A stretch of DNA of 64,000 bases from Anaerolineaceae bacterium (GTDB lineage: Bacteria; Chloroflexota; Anaerolineae; Aggregatilineales; Phototrophicaceae), in contig JACKCG010000004.1 in the NCBI GenBank assembly GCA_020634135.1, positions 62,001-126,000 on the forward strand, read 5' to 3'. Positions 55,423 through 64,000 of the stretch are shown here, in pieces (the first letter of the stretch is position 1; the number at the start of each line of letters is the position of its first letter). The notes under the pieces are model-generated. The model worked only from the letters and a program-made list of their open reading frames with translations. It did no database searches and was not told the DNA's origin. The position numbers and the translations under genes were made by a program.

Positions 55423-57306
55423 CTAGCGCAGTTCGAGGTGGGCGGCAGCTAACTGCCCCCAGATCGAAGTCGGGTCGTCGCTCCATAAGGTAAAATAGGC
55501 CTGACGCGCATCATCGCGAGTGCCCATCAGATCGTAACTGAACGCCTGTAAGAAACGCGCCGAAGAATCGAGTGGCACACCGGGGTTTTCCTGCATTAAG
55601 TTGTCTAACTGACCGAGTACCGAGCCGGGGGCGTTCGTATCCAGCAGCATCGGCCACGCGCCGGGTGGTGGCATGAGTTTGACAGGGCGTTCGGCTACTG
55701 GCTGGAAAGAGGACGGTGGATCAATAGACTCGGCTGTATAGGTCTCGCGGGAGAGGGGCGCGAATGCCCACCAGTAATCGTAACCATCGAATATCAGGCG
55801 AACCGCCTGACGGTCAAACTGGCCGACGGCAGAGAGTGTCACCACATCACCGACAATAAAGCCTCGCATCTCCAACTGGTCACGCACCGGCAAATCACGG
55901 CGCAATGGGTCCTCGGTGAACTGACGGGCCAGTACCTCATCTACTTCACAGACTCCATACAGGGTTGCATGTTGCAGCGCAGCACAGATTGTCAGCGGTG
56001 TCGTATTGGGTTGGGCGGCGACTTCCTGGAAGGCGGCAACCTGCCCGGCCAACCATGACCCCGGTTCCGCCGTTCCCGCCAGGCGTTCAACCTGACCGAG
56101 CGCCAGGTCGGCCCGGCCTTCCAGCACACGCAGCAGCGCGACTGTCATCGCAGCCCTGTCTATCGCGGCGCGGTCATCTACGGTGGCCGTCTGGATAAGT
56201 TCTTCAATCGTGCTGATAGCGTCCTCAACGGGTAGTTCAAATAATGGCTCGGCCTGATACAACCGGCAGCCCGTCGAATCCTGTAAGCGAAACTCACCCG
56301 GTTCAGCGCCAGGGCGGAAGAAGTTAAATGTCCATGCCCAGGTGACGCTTCGTTCGCCCAGGCAGCCCCACTCTGGTGATTCAATCCGGTATTCGAGTAC
56401 AGTGAGCCTGCTGCCTTCACGCGGCCATTCGACCAGTTCGCCGACTTGAATCGTCTGTCCTGGCAGTACCAGGCTGGTGATGCCTTCACCACGCCAGCCG
56501 AAAATCCGGTATTCCCGGTTGACGCCGCCAACATAATCTACAGCCAGCACGAATTCTTCGAGACCATCATCATCCACATCGCCCAGTCGTTCGAGATTAA
56601 TCTGTCCAATCGTGTTGAAGGGCGCAGCCGGAACCCCTGCGGCACCATTCAGGACGGTAAAGGTTGTCCCTTGCTGGCGGGCGGGCATATAGTCATCGTA
56701 TAGAACCGCACCGGCGGTTGTCGCACTTGCCGGGTAACGAATATGCACCAGTGCGTCCCGTGTTTCTGTGCCTGCCAGTCTGAAAGGCATTATTGTCAGG
56801 GAAAAATCGGCGACGGTGAGGGTGTTAAAAACTTCAAAAGACGCTCCGGCTTCGTTCAACAGCCCGGCTATAAACGGGCGCACGACTCCGCGCATATCCA
56901 CCATTCCGCGTGGTGCGGCCAGCATCGCCTGGAGAAGTTGCTCGCGTTGTTCTGGTCGGCGAGGCGCATTCGGGAAACGCTCGGCCAGTTCAAGCTGCAA
57001 CAGGCGAATAACGCGCCCGCGCTCGCTTTCCCCAGCGCCCAGCCGACGCACCTGTTCCAGCAGCACATTGACGAGCGCCGCCTCGTCCCAGCGACGCAGC
57101 GCGTAACGTTCCTGGGGAGCAGACGGCACGGCAATCACCGGGCTGAGCAGTGGCTGCGGGGTGTTGGTCGCGAAAGCCAGCGGCGGTGGTGGAGGTGTAT
57201 TTGTCGCAAATCCAGGCGGGTTCTGTTGAGCCGCAATGGGCATGGCAGTTGCCAGCAGCAGCATGGCGACCAGGCATAACCATCCAAACAAATACCGGAA
57301 GCGCAT
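55423..57306 (-). CDS. Large secreted protein of unknown function (627 aa)
   Basis: A Sec signal peptide (1-26, ending PIAAQQ) is followed by a Pro/Thr-rich linker with two copies of FATNTP. Then comes an N-terminal helical domain (about 70-165), a beta-rich domain with a FG-GAP-like segment DVDDDGLEEFVLAVDYVGG (about 245-270), and a long C-terminal helical/TPR-like half ending SDDPTSIWGQLAAAHLELR. No enzyme motif was found. It lies behind the FHA gene on the same strand and immediately in front of the Mur-ligase gene. Confidence 0.75.
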   Translation of the reverse strand: MRFRYLFGWLCLVAMLLLATAMPIAAQQNPPGFATNTPPPPPLAFATNTPQPLLSPVIAVPSAPQERYALRRWDEAALVNVLLEQVRRLGAGESERGRVIRLLQLELAERFPNAPRRPEQREQLLQAMLAAPRGMVDMRGVVRPFIAGLLNEAGASFEVFNTLTVADFSLTIMPFRLAGTETRDALVHIRYPASATTAGAVLYDDYMPARQQGTTFTVLNGAAGVPAAPFNTIGQINLERLGDVDDDGLEEFVLAVDYVGGVNREYRIFGWRGEGITSLVLPGQTIQVGELVEWPREGSRLTVLEYRIESPEWGCLGERSVTWAWTFNFFRPGAEPGEFRLQDSTGCRLYQAEPLFELPVEDAISTIEELIQTATVDDRAAIDRAAMTVALLRVLEGRADLALGQVERLAGTAEPGSWLAGQVAAFQEVAAQPNTTPLTICAALQHATLYGVCEVDEVLARQFTEDPLRRDLPVRDQLEMRGFIVGDVVTLSAVGQFDRQAVRLIFDGYDYWWAFAPLSRETYTAESIDPPSSFQPVAERPVKLMPPPGAWPMLLDTNAPGSVLGQLDNLMQENPGVPLDSSARFLQAFSYDLMGTRDDARQAYFTLWSDDPTSIWGQLAAAHLELR

Positions 57307-57426
57307 GATGTATTCTCCCTTTTGAACGGTAATGCCAGTAGTTTAGCACATTAGCAATCGGAAAACCGCCAGAAAAACGACTCGGGAGCAACAAGCTGCG
57401 TCACTGGTGACAAACGTCCTGTGGAA

Positions 57427-57453
57427 ACAAAAAAGAGGCTGTCGCCCCTTTTG
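57427..57453 (-). terminator. Terminator of the second FHA gene
   Basis: On the minus strand the stem caaaagg/gcctcttttt-like hairpin (aaaag and ggc paired with gcc and ctttt, one mismatch) ends in ttttttg. Confidence 0.6.
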
Positions 57454-57477
57454 TAAACCTGTCGGAGATGTGTACGA

Positions 57478-57954
57478 TCACCCGCGAACGAAACTCACAT
57501 GGAGTACAAGATGGCCCAGGCGCAGGTCATCTCCATCCCTCAGGATACGCGGCTGATTTGGAACGAGTCTTTGCCCATTGAGGTAGGAGCCGTTATGGCT
57601 GCCCAGGTCAACAATGTTCAGGGCGCCATCCCGTTTAACAATGACGATGTGGCGGCGTGACACCCCTTTGTCCTGTGCATCATAGGGTTCCAGGTCAATA
57701 TCGGGGATTTCGTTAGAATCCGGGTCACGGCGGCCAATCACCAGTTCTTCAATGGAGTTGGCATCATAAACGAAGGCTTCTTTTGCCCCGCGCACCTTCA
57801 GCACCAGGTTAGTACGATCCCCAAAACGCGCCGAACCCCATCGCGGCTCGTTTTCCTCGGTATCGGTATCCCCCAATGCCCGTGTAGAAACATTTCGTAA
57901 GGCGGCGTCCTGCAAATCATCCTGGGGTTCTTGATTGTCGGTCACTTTGTTCAC
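57478..57954 (-). CDS. FHA-domain protein (second copy)
   Basis: The 158-residue protein has an unstructured acidic N-terminus (1-40, DNQEPQDDLQD) and an FHA domain (about 55-155) with GVSRRHIVIV, VDLGSHNGSYLNGQ and RDGDDLRLGHL. It lacks the zinc ribbon of the first FHA protein, but the two share about 75 residues of closely matching core. The Thr in the N-terminal part could be a kinase target, as in GarA-like proteins, but this is a guess. Confidence 0.88.
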   Translation of the reverse strand: MNKVTDNQEPQDDLQDAALRNVSTRALGDTDTEENEPRWGSARFGDRTNLVLKVRGAKEAFVYDANSIEELVIGRRDPDSNEIPDIDLEPYDAQDKGVSRRHIVIVKRDGALNIVDLGSHNGSYLNGQRLVPNQPRILRDGDDLRLGHLVLHVSFVRG

Positions 57955-58610
57955 CCGTAAATCAATAGTGTTGTTTTGTTTACCCGTTGTCTCCGCGCCT
58001 GTAAATTGCGCAAACGAGGTGCGAAGATTATTACGTACAAGTATTGTAGTGCAGGTTAATCATTACAATACACCTCAAAATCAGTACAGACTGTTGAAGT
58101 TAACTGACTATAAACCACATTGTAGCAAATTTTTCAGCAAGTGATGAGAGATAGTACCAATGATTAATGTATTCATTGTATCATTCTTTGGAGGCCTAAC
58201 CACAAAATCCAACATAAAGTTAGAAAATACAACCTTTCTTAGTCTGCTCTGCCACGTTGACAGATGAACTCCTGATGATTTCAGGGCCTGGGTAGCGACT
58301 TCCAGCCCTGTGTTCCCCGCCAACGGTCAGGGATCGGCGCTCCAAACTCTTCATAGGATTATGACCGGCAGGAACTGTTTTCTCATAGGGCGTTTATATT
58401 CATCTTATTGACCTCTGATGCTTTGCCCGTTATTATCGAAATGTGTCGTATTTAAGCAACAGTTACCTACCCCTGTTTTTCTCCTGAGTCCTGTTTGTGG
58501 GAAAAGTAGTGTGTTTTGACGAGCGTGGACTATAATCTGGGTATCGTAGAGCTACGATAGAAAGGAAAAAGGCGCATCTACCGGCAGACCGGTTTTGGCC
58601 GCCGTTTCTC
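57955..58610. other. Intergenic region upstream of ftsH
   Basis: These 656 bases are AT-rich and contain no convincing gene on either strand. A TATAAT at 58531-58536 could be the ftsH -10 element, about 75 bases before its start; no good -35 is seen. Confidence 0.5.
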
Positions 58611-60521
58611 GTGAATAACAAACCATCTAATGAATCCCCCAACAACAACTCTCCCTTGCCGAACCGGAATGCGCAACGTTTCTGGTTGATTCTAGGCGCG
58701 GTGGTGTTGGTTCTGTTTCTATTCGCTTTCGCCACACCCAGTAACTTTTCATCCGACAACCGCCTTACATTAGACCGTTTCTCCCAGGATATTATTCAAG
58801 GCTCAGTAGCCGAGATTCAGGTCTTTGGCGGACAGGATGTTGTCATCATCTATAAAGATGGCACGCGGGCAACCTACTACAAAGAACGCGAAACTAACCT
58901 GTTCGATGCGCTTCAGACTTTCGGTGTATCGAGGTCTGATATTGCCGGGATCACCTATTCCGAAGAGCAGGGCGATAACACCTTCGGCATATTGTTCCAG
59001 GTATTTGCCGCTATTATCCCCACACTGCTGATTATCTGGTTGTTGTGGCGCATGATGCGTTCGGTACGTTCCGGGCAGGACCAGGCACTGAGTTTTGGCC
59101 GCAGTCGCGCCCGTGTGACCCGTGACATGGAACGCCCTCAGGTGACGTTTAGCGATGTGGCCGGGGCGGAAGAAGCCAAAGAAGAACTGAAGGAAATCGT
59201 TGAGTTCCTTAAAGAGCCTGAGAAATTTATCCGCCTGGGGGCGCGTATCCCTAAGGGGGTTCTGATGATTGGCCCGCCAGGAACCGGCAAGACTCTCATG
59301 GCGCGGGCGGTGGCCGGGGAAGCGGGCGTGCCGTTCTTCAGTATTTCAGGCTCGGAGTTTGTCGAAATGTTTGTCGGCGTTGGCGCATCGCGCGTGCGTG
59401 ACCTGTTTGAACGCGCCAAAGCTGAAGCGCCCGCCATCATCTTTGTGGACGAAATTGACGCTGTAGGGCGTCATCGCGGCGCGGGATTGGGCGGCGGTCA
59501 CGACGAGCGCGAACAAACGCTCAACCAGATTCTGGTCGAGATGGATGGGTTTGAAACCGGCACGAACCTGATTATCATGGCGGCCACCAACCGCCCGGAC
59601 ATCCTCGACCCGGCGCTGCTGCGTCCTGGTCGTTTTGACCGCAAAGTGGTGATGGATAACCCCGATGTGAAAGGCCGGGAGGAAATCCTCAAGGTGCATG
59701 TGAAGGGCAAGCCGCTGGCGAATGATGCTGACCTGGAAGCGATGGCGAAAATCACAGCTGGTTTTTCTGGTGCTGACCTGGAAAACCTGATTAACGAAGC
59801 GGCTATCCTGACTGCCCGGCGCAACAAAAAGGCCATCGGGATGAGCGAACTCCAGGAGAGTATGGAGCGCGTCATCATGGGGCCGGAGCGCAAGACACGT
59901 GTGATTACTGACGACGAAAAGCTCAAGACCGCTTACCATGAAGCAGGACATGCGATTTTAGGGCATCTGCTGGAAAACGCGGACTCTGTTCACAAGATTA
60001 CCATCATCCCACGTGGGCGTGCCGGGGGCTATGTCCTTTCGCTGCCGGAAGATGGTCTGTACCGCACCCGCGAATGGTTTGAAGACCGGATTGCGATGGG
60101 TATGGGGGGCCGGGCGGCGGAGGATATCGTCTTCAACCAGTTCACCACCGGCGCCAGCAGTGATCTGCAACAGGCAACCGGGATGGCGCGGGCGATGATA
60201 ACGCAGTATGGTATGAGCGATGCGCTGGGGCCGCGTACCTTTGGCAGTGGCAGTGGGGCGGTGTTCCTGGGGCGTGAGATGTACGAGCAGCGTGACTACA
60301 GTGAACACATCGCCGAAGAGATTGATAAGGAGGTGCTGCGCATCGTGCAGACCGCCTATAACCGGGCACGCGATATTCTGTCGGAAAACCGCAGCCGGCT
60401 GGATGAACTGGCGCGGGTGTTGATCGAACAGGAAACACTGGATCGGACCGGCTTTGAGGCAATTATGAACACTGCGCTGAACGGCGCCCTCCCGGCGCTA
60501 GAAGACCAGCCCGAAGCATAA
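58611..60521 (+). CDS. ftsH: ATP-dependent zinc metalloprotease FtsH
   Basis: FtsH degrades membrane and regulatory proteins. The 636-residue protein has two membrane helices (about 24-42 and 131-150), an AAA+ domain with Walker A GPPGTGKT (221-228), Walker B IIFVDEIDAVG and the second region of homology TNRPDILDPALLRPGRFDR, and the zinc protease motif HEAGH (443-447). The GTG start at 58611 is supported by the family N-terminus, but no strong ribosome binding site is seen. It is the usual length for the family. Confidence 0.97.
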   Translation: MNNKPSNESPNNNSPLPNRNAQRFWLILGAVVLVLFLFAFATPSNFSSDNRLTLDRFSQDIIQGSVAEIQVFGGQDVVIIYKDGTRATYYKERETNLFDALQTFGVSRSDIAGITYSEEQGDNTFGILFQVFAAIIPTLLIIWLLWRMMRSVRSGQDQALSFGRSRARVTRDMERPQVTFSDVAGAEEAKEELKEIVEFLKEPEKFIRLGARIPKGVLMIGPPGTGKTLMARAVAGEAGVPFFSISGSEFVEMFVGVGASRVRDLFERAKAEAPAIIFVDEIDAVGRHRGAGLGGGHDEREQTLNQILVEMDGFETGTNLIIMAATNRPDILDPALLRPGRFDRKVVMDNPDVKGREEILKVHVKGKPLANDADLEAMAKITAGFSGADLENLINEAAILTARRNKKAIGMSELQESMERVIMGPERKTRVITDDEKLKTAYHEAGHAILGHLLENADSVHKITIIPRGRAGGYVLSLPEDGLYRTREWFEDRIAMGMGGRAAEDIVFNQFTTGASSDLQQATGMARAMITQYGMSDALGPRTFGSGSGAVFLGREMYEQRDYSEHIAEEIDKEVLRIVQTAYNRARDILSENRSRLDELARVLIEQETLDRTGFEAIMNTALNGALPALEDQPEA

Positions 60522-60545
60522 CGTCATTAAGCTGCAAAATTGAAG

Positions 60546-60577
60546 CGCCCCAGGCCTGATAACCTGGGGCGTTTTTG
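60546..60577 (+). terminator. ftsH terminator
   Basis: The stem cgccccagg/cctggggcg is followed by gtttttgttt. Confidence 0.88.
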
Positions 60578-60600
60578 TTTGGGAGTGAACAGGGTGCGAC

Positions 60601-61152
60601 CTATTCTATCCATACCGGCAGATGCCCGAGGGCGATGATGTTCGACCAGGTGGCGCGATCTCCTTCGGTGAAGATGGCCGCTTCCGCCACGATGTTCGCC
60701 CCGGCTTTTCCCAGGATCAGACGCATTCCCTGAAGCGTGCTGCCGGTGGAAATCACATCATCTATGAGGATGACGCGCTTGCCTTTGACCAGCGCCCGGT
60801 CTTTTTCGTCCAGGTAGAGGGTTTGCGGTGTGCCGGTGGTGATGCTGAGCGTTTCCGATTGCAGCGCATCGCCCATATAGGGCTTATATGATTTACGGAG
60901 GACAACATAAGGGATCAGATTCATCTCTTCAGAAAGAGCATAAGCCAGCGGAATACTTTTGGCCTCGGCGGTCACCAGGGCATCCGGCTGGTATGCCATC
61001 AGCATTGGTGCGAGTTCCCGGCTGGCCGCCTGTACCAGTTCGGTATCCCCCAGAATGTTCAGAATCGCGATTTTGACACCCGGCTTGATCTCAAACAGAC
61101 GCAGGTCACGTTTTACCCCGGCGACCTGTACGGGGTGTGTTTCGTAAGCCAT
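60601..61152 (-). CDS. Phosphoribosyltransferase family protein (Apt-like)
   Basis: The 183-residue protein is a type I PRTase. The PRPP-binding loop is VILIDDVISTGSTLQGM (about 124-140), and VTAEAKSIPLAYAL matches the first conserved block of adenine PRTase-like proteins. The best match is the Apt/Xpt group, but the substrate purine is uncertain. The ATG at 61152 is chosen since GAGGTG precedes it. Convergent with ftsH across a terminator. Confidence 0.82.
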   Translation of the reverse strand: MAYETHPVQVAGVKRDLRLFEIKPGVKIAILNILGDTELVQAASRELAPMLMAYQPDALVTAEAKSIPLAYALSEEMNLIPYVVLRKSYKPYMGDALQSETLSITTGTPQTLYLDEKDRALVKGKRVILIDDVISTGSTLQGMRLILGKAGANIVAEAAIFTEGDRATWSNIIALGHLPVWIE

Positions 61153-61257
61153 GTGGCACCTCACTTGACAGAAAAAACAAACAGCACCCTGGAATTATAG
61201 CGGATGCTGTCTATTTTTCGAGCTTGTGACGGGCCGAAGATGCCTTTGTCGCCTACG

Positions 61258-61806
61258 TTATGCCGGGACTGTTTCCGTCACCCGAATTGCTTCCAGGTCA
61301 AGGCTGATCTTGACATCTTTGCTCACCAGCCAACCGCCGGTCTCCAGGGCCATGTTCCAGGTCAGGCCGAAGTCCTCCCGATTGATGGTGACACTGCCAG
61401 AGAACCCGGCGCGTTCGTCGCCCCAGGGGCTTTTACCTACCCCCAGCAGGTCAGCATCCAGCACCACTGGTCGCGTTACGTCACGGATTGTCAGGTCGCC
61501 GGTGATCTTAGCGCTGTTTCCGTCGGCGCTGGGTTCGACTTTCGTGCTCTTGAAAGTGATCGTCGGGTACTGCTCGATGTTCAGGAAGTCCGGGCTTTTC
61601 AGGTGGTTGTCACGGTCTGTTACGCCGGTTGTGGTCATTGAACGGGTGTCAATCACCGCTTCCACCGAGGCCGCCGCCGGATTTTCGGGGTCGTATTCCA
61701 GTGTGCCAGTGACGTTGGTAAAACTACCGCGCACGGTCGTAATCATCATGTGCCGGGCGGCGAAGGACGCTGCGGTGTGGGTCGGGTCGAAATTCCAGGT
61801 TGCCAT
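61258..61806 (-). CDS. YceI family lipocalin-like protein
   Basis: The 182-residue protein fits the YceI family, soluble beta-barrels that bind amphiphilic isoprenoid or similar ligands: NFDPTHTAASFAARHMMI at the N-terminus, GTLEYDPENP, DSRSM-like IDTRSMTTTG, and FKSTKVEP. No signal peptide is present, so this one is cytosolic. GGAGGATAA precedes the ATG. It lies downstream of a TetR gene with two palindromic sites between them, so it is probably the regulated target. Confidence 0.9.
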   Translation of the reverse strand: MATWNFDPTHTAASFAARHMMITTVRGSFTNVTGTLEYDPENPAAASVEAVIDTRSMTTTGVTDRDNHLKSPDFLNIEQYPTITFKSTKVEPSADGNSAKITGDLTIRDVTRPVVLDADLLGVGKSPWGDERAGFSGSVTINREDFGLTWNMALETGGWLVSKDVKISLDLEAIRVTETVPA

Positions 61807-61843
61807 CAGGGGTTATCCTCCATTGGTCAGGTACTTTGGCATT

Positions 61844-61863
61844 AAACGGACTATAGTCCGTTT
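61844..61863. promoter_or_regulatory. Palindromic operator 1 (TetR-type)
   Basis: aaacggactatagtccgttt is a perfect 20-bp palindrome 38 bases upstream of the yceI start codon. The half-site cggact recurs at 61920-61939. It is the likely binding site of the adjacent TetR protein. Confidence 0.75.
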
Positions 61864-61919
61864 GTTACTTCCAAAAAGATACCATAGTTGTTTCCATAAA
61901 TCCATTAAAGGAGGATTAG

Positions 61920-61939
61920 AAACGGACTACAGTCCGCTT
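61920..61939. promoter_or_regulatory. Palindromic operator 2 (TetR-type)
   Basis: aaacggactacagtccgctt matches operator 1 at 18 of 20 positions. It overlaps the end of the TetR coding sequence, and its centre lies 76 bases from operator 1. Confidence 0.7.
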
Positions 61940-62537
61940 ATGGGTTTTGGCGTACCAATTGTGAAGCGAGGGTGAGAATGCCTTCAATCACCTGGCCGAG
62001 CGAGTAACCCTGGCTGGCGCGTTGATAATAGACGATGTGCGCATCCAGCATGATATACAGTGTATCGGCGGCATAATCGAGATCGCCTACTGTCCCCAGG
62101 CGTTCGAGCAGGCCGCGAATCGTTAGCCGCCACCAGGTATGCGCCGGATGCGTGAGCGTGGTCAGGCCGCTGGCCTGAACGCCGATACACAGCATCTCGG
62201 CGTATTCATCCACGAATTCGACCACCTGGGTCAGGAACCAGTGCAGGTTGTCGGCAGGCTGTCCGGGGGTAGAGCGCAGTCGTTCCAACGTGCGTTCCTG
62301 GAGTTCTCGCTGGTGCGAATCGAGGAGCACCTGGGTGAGGACTCCCTTGTTCTCGAAGTGGCGGTAGAGCGTACCTTTGCCCACGCCGGCTGCCTCCGCG
62401 ATGGCCGTCATCGAGACTGCTTCGACACCGTGTTCGGCAAACAAGCGCCGGGCGGTAGCGATTAAAAGCTCCCGGTTTTTGATGGCGTCGGCGCGATTCG
62501 GTTGGGGATCGGGCGCAATCAGGTTATCAGAGGACAT
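61938..62537 (-). CDS. TetR/AcrR family transcriptional regulator
   Basis: The 199-residue protein has an N-terminal helix-turn-helix (about 20-66: ATARRLFAEHGVEAVSMTAIAEAAGVGKGTLYRHFENK) and a ligand-binding C-terminal domain of about 130 residues. It is encoded immediately upstream of the YceI gene on the same strand, and the 131-base gap carries two palindromes of the type bound by TetR proteins. No copy of the operator was seen upstream of its own start, so autoregulation is not evident. Confidence 0.92.
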   Translation of the reverse strand: MSSDNLIAPDPQPNRADAIKNRELLIATARRLFAEHGVEAVSMTAIAEAAGVGKGTLYRHFENKGVLTQVLLDSHQRELQERTLERLRSTPGQPADNLHWFLTQVVEFVDEYAEMLCIGVQASGLTTLTHPAHTWWRLTIRGLLERLGTVGDLDYAADTLYIMLDAHIVYYQRASQGYSLGQVIEGILTLASQLVRQNP

Positions 62538-62678
62538 GGGAAAGCCTATCTGATTATGCAGGGATGGTGTTTATTATATACCAGATGGGACGTTGTGGTT
62601 GGGGAGCAGTGCTGAACAACATTAAGCCGGGGAAAATGCTGCTCACCCGGCTCGAAAATCGCATTAGGGACTATCCGA

Positions 62679-63008
62679 CTATGCCGCGAACTGTGAATTC
62701 CCGACCAGACGGATGAGGTACACCAGGATCACCGCGCCGATGGTACCAACGATCAGACCACCGATGATGCCACCGCCCAGGTGAATCCCCAACAGGCCGA
62801 ACAGCCAGCTTCCGACCACGCCGCCGAACAAGCCCAGGATAATGTCGCCCAATGGCCCATAGCCGCGCCCACGCATGATGCGCCCGGCGAACATCCCGGC
62901 CAGCATCCACAGCAGAAGCGGCAGGAGCAGTGTGAAGGCGACTCCCAGAAGCCCCGACAGCAGCCACAGCGCCAGCAGCGCCATGATGATGAATACGATT
63001 ACGCCCAT
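62679..63008 (-). CDS. GlsB/YeaQ/YmgE-like membrane protein
   Basis: The 109-residue protein has three or four membrane helices. The family motif GRIMRGRGYGPLGDIILGLFGGVVGSWLFGLLG lies around residues 42-74, after an N-terminal extension of about 35 residues that forms one or two extra helices. The family is linked to stress responses, but its molecular role is unknown. AGAGGAG lies ten bases before the ATG. Confidence 0.88.
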   Translation of the reverse strand: MGVIVFIIMALLALWLLSGLLGVAFTLLLPLLLWMLAGMFAGRIMRGRGYGPLGDIILGLFGGVVGSWLFGLLGIHLGGGIIGGLIVGTIGAVILVYLIRLVGNSQFAA

Positions 63009-63166
63009 TTATGATACTCCTCTACCCGTTAAGATTACCTGTATTGCTGTTATATACGCAGGCGTAACGGGCGAAGTTGCAAGGGCAAAACAGCACTCAC
63101 CGGAGATTCATGATCGGGCCGGGGAAATCCATCACAGGCTGCTTTTCGTGGCGAAAGCGAGCACAC

Positions 63167-64000
63167 CTACCCGCTGTGGCGGATGTGTACAATCTCGCCG
63201 TCCTTGACGATGTACTCTTTTCCTTCCAGCCGCATTTTGCCGGCTGCTTTGAGGGCGGCTTCGCTCCCGGCGGAGATGAGATCATCGTAAGCCATCACCT
63301 CGGCGCGGATAAAGCCCTTTTGCAGATCGGAGTGGATCGCCCCGGCGGCTTCCGGGGCGGTTGCGCCAATATGAACGCGCCATGCCCGTACCTCATCCTC
63401 GCCGACTGTGAAGAACGACTGGATTGAGAGCAGTTCATAAGAGACGTGGATTACCTTTGAGGCAATCAGTTCGGTGATGCCATATTCTTCCATGAACAGC
63501 GCGGCGTCATCCGCGTCTAACTGTGCCAGTTCCGCCTCTAACGCCCCTTGCAGGCCGACAACCCGGCTCTGCTGATGGGAGTAGGTGAGGAGTGTGGCGG
63601 GGTCGGCGGCTTCGTCGCCCATGTTGATAACGATCAGCACCGGCTTGAGGGTGAGGAAGCCGAAGCCCTTAAGTGGCTTGATTTCGGCTTCGGTCAGATT
63701 GAGGTTGCGCAGGGGCTGGCCGTTTTCCAGGTGGGTTTTGAATCCCAGCATCAATTCGTGTTCGTCCAGCACGGCTTTGCCGACGTTCTTACCACGTACC
63801 CGCATATCGCTTGCCAGTTTCTCCAGGCGGTTTTCTACCGTCACCAGGTCCACCAGCAGAAATTCATTGTCGAGCGCCTCGACATCGCGCTGGACATCCA
63901 CCGTTTCATAGGGGTGGGGGACGGTATCGTTATGGAAGTGGCGCACCACATGGACGAAGCCATCCACCTGTGCCAGTTCGTTCCGGAACTGACCTTTGAG
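63167..64000 (-). CDS. ychF: Redox-regulated ATPase YchF, C-terminal part (cut by window end)
   Basis: The frame is open to the right edge, so about 277 C-terminal residues are seen and the GTP/ATP-binding P-loop region lies outside. The visible part begins with LKGQFRNELAQVDGFVHVVRHF, the segment before the NxxE-type nucleotide motif (IVINMGDE here), then the coiled-coil region. A TGS domain at the C-terminus ends AAGKMRLEGKEYIVKDGEIVHIRHSG. YchF binds ATP and ribosomes and is universally conserved. The first in-frame GTG at 63967 is inside the protein, not its start. Confidence 0.95.
   Translation of the reverse strand, partial: LKGQFRNELAQVDGFVHVVRHFHNDTVPHPYETVDVQRDVEALDNEFLLVDLVTVENRLEKLASDMRVRGKNVGKAVLDEHELMLGFKTHLENGQPLRNLNLTEAEIKPLKGFGFLTLKPVLIVINMGDEAADPATLLTYSHQQSRVVGLQGALEAELAQLDADDAALFMEEYGITELIASKVIHVSYELLSIQSFFTVGEDEVRAWRVHIGATAPEAAGAIHSDLQKGFIRAEVMAYDDLISAGSEAALKAAGKMRLEGKEYIVKDGEIVHIRHSG

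Noticed and set aside
58108..58323. A 71-codon minus-strand frame upstream of ftsH
   Set aside because: Its sequence shows no motif or start signal and lies in AT-rich intergenic DNA.
58463..58759. A 98-codon minus-strand frame at the ftsH start
   Set aside because: It overlaps the beginning of ftsH and has no family match.

Overview
The window looks like a chromosomal segment of a Chloroflexota bacterium, probably class Anaerolineae. That is inferred from gene content and style: many FHA, GAF-SpoIIE and PD40 proteins, a Flp-type pilin with a CpaB-like protein, tandem DegV genes behind FakA, a long-tailed RecG, and moderately GC-rich coding sequence with frequent TTG/GTG starts. No 16S comparison could be run, so the placement is tentative. 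It holds about 56 protein genes, one complete rRNA operon (16S, tRNA-Ile, tRNA-Ala, 23S, 5S), and two small genes that a 60-residue cut-off would miss (ribosomal protein L28 and the Flp pilin).

Layout. 1-2837: the tail of a sugar-phosphate transferase, then an accessory patch. A truncated DUF554 gene copy ends at a transposase scar, followed by an AviRa-type 23S rRNA methyltransferase gene and an intact DUF554 gene whose 5' part duplicates the truncated copy. 2841-12423: housekeeping (response regulator, PII-like protein, Rpe, L28, FakA with two DegV proteins, RecG, CoaD, a coiled-coil protein). 12638-16383: an ECF sigma factor overlapping a membrane protein with LysM-like and SAF/CpaB-like parts, a convergent Flp pilin, and a secreted pectin-acetylesterase-like protein. 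16457-20264: two tandem M20 peptidases and a luciferase-like oxidoreductase. 20395-24038: GAF-SpoIIE phosphatase, Asp23-type membrane protein, AI-2E transporter. 24111-29422: the rRNA operon, with a second strong promoter and a terminator-like hairpin between tRNA-Ala and 23S.

29569-41018: small unknown proteins, P1 peptidase, a two-component pair, GpmI, an M19 dipeptidase, a polytopic molybdopterin oxidoreductase with an internal twin-arginine motif, NAD kinase and a tyrosine recombinase. 41019-41635 is non-coding and carries two of three 20-bp palindromes found in the window. 41636-44884: the pyruvate dehydrogenase operon in the order A-B-C on the minus strand. 44885-53973: EamA transporter, PD40 propeller, PPOX-fold protein, response regulator-kinase hybrid, FHA protein, M23 peptidase, malic enzyme fused to a phosphotransacetylase domain, and two unknown proteins. 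54031-57954: Mur-ligase/FolC-like enzyme, large secreted protein, second FHA protein. 58611-64000: FtsH, a phosphoribosyltransferase, a TetR-YceI pair with two matching palindromic operators, a GlsB-type membrane protein, and the C-terminal part of YchF running off the end.

The accessory observations most worth pursuing are the AviRa-like gene between broken and intact DUF554 copies, the sigma/LysM-SAF/Flp group, the molybdo-oxidoreductase with an internal Tat motif, and the extra promoter and hairpin inside the rRNA operon. No CRISPR array, prophage or clearly novel defence system was seen.
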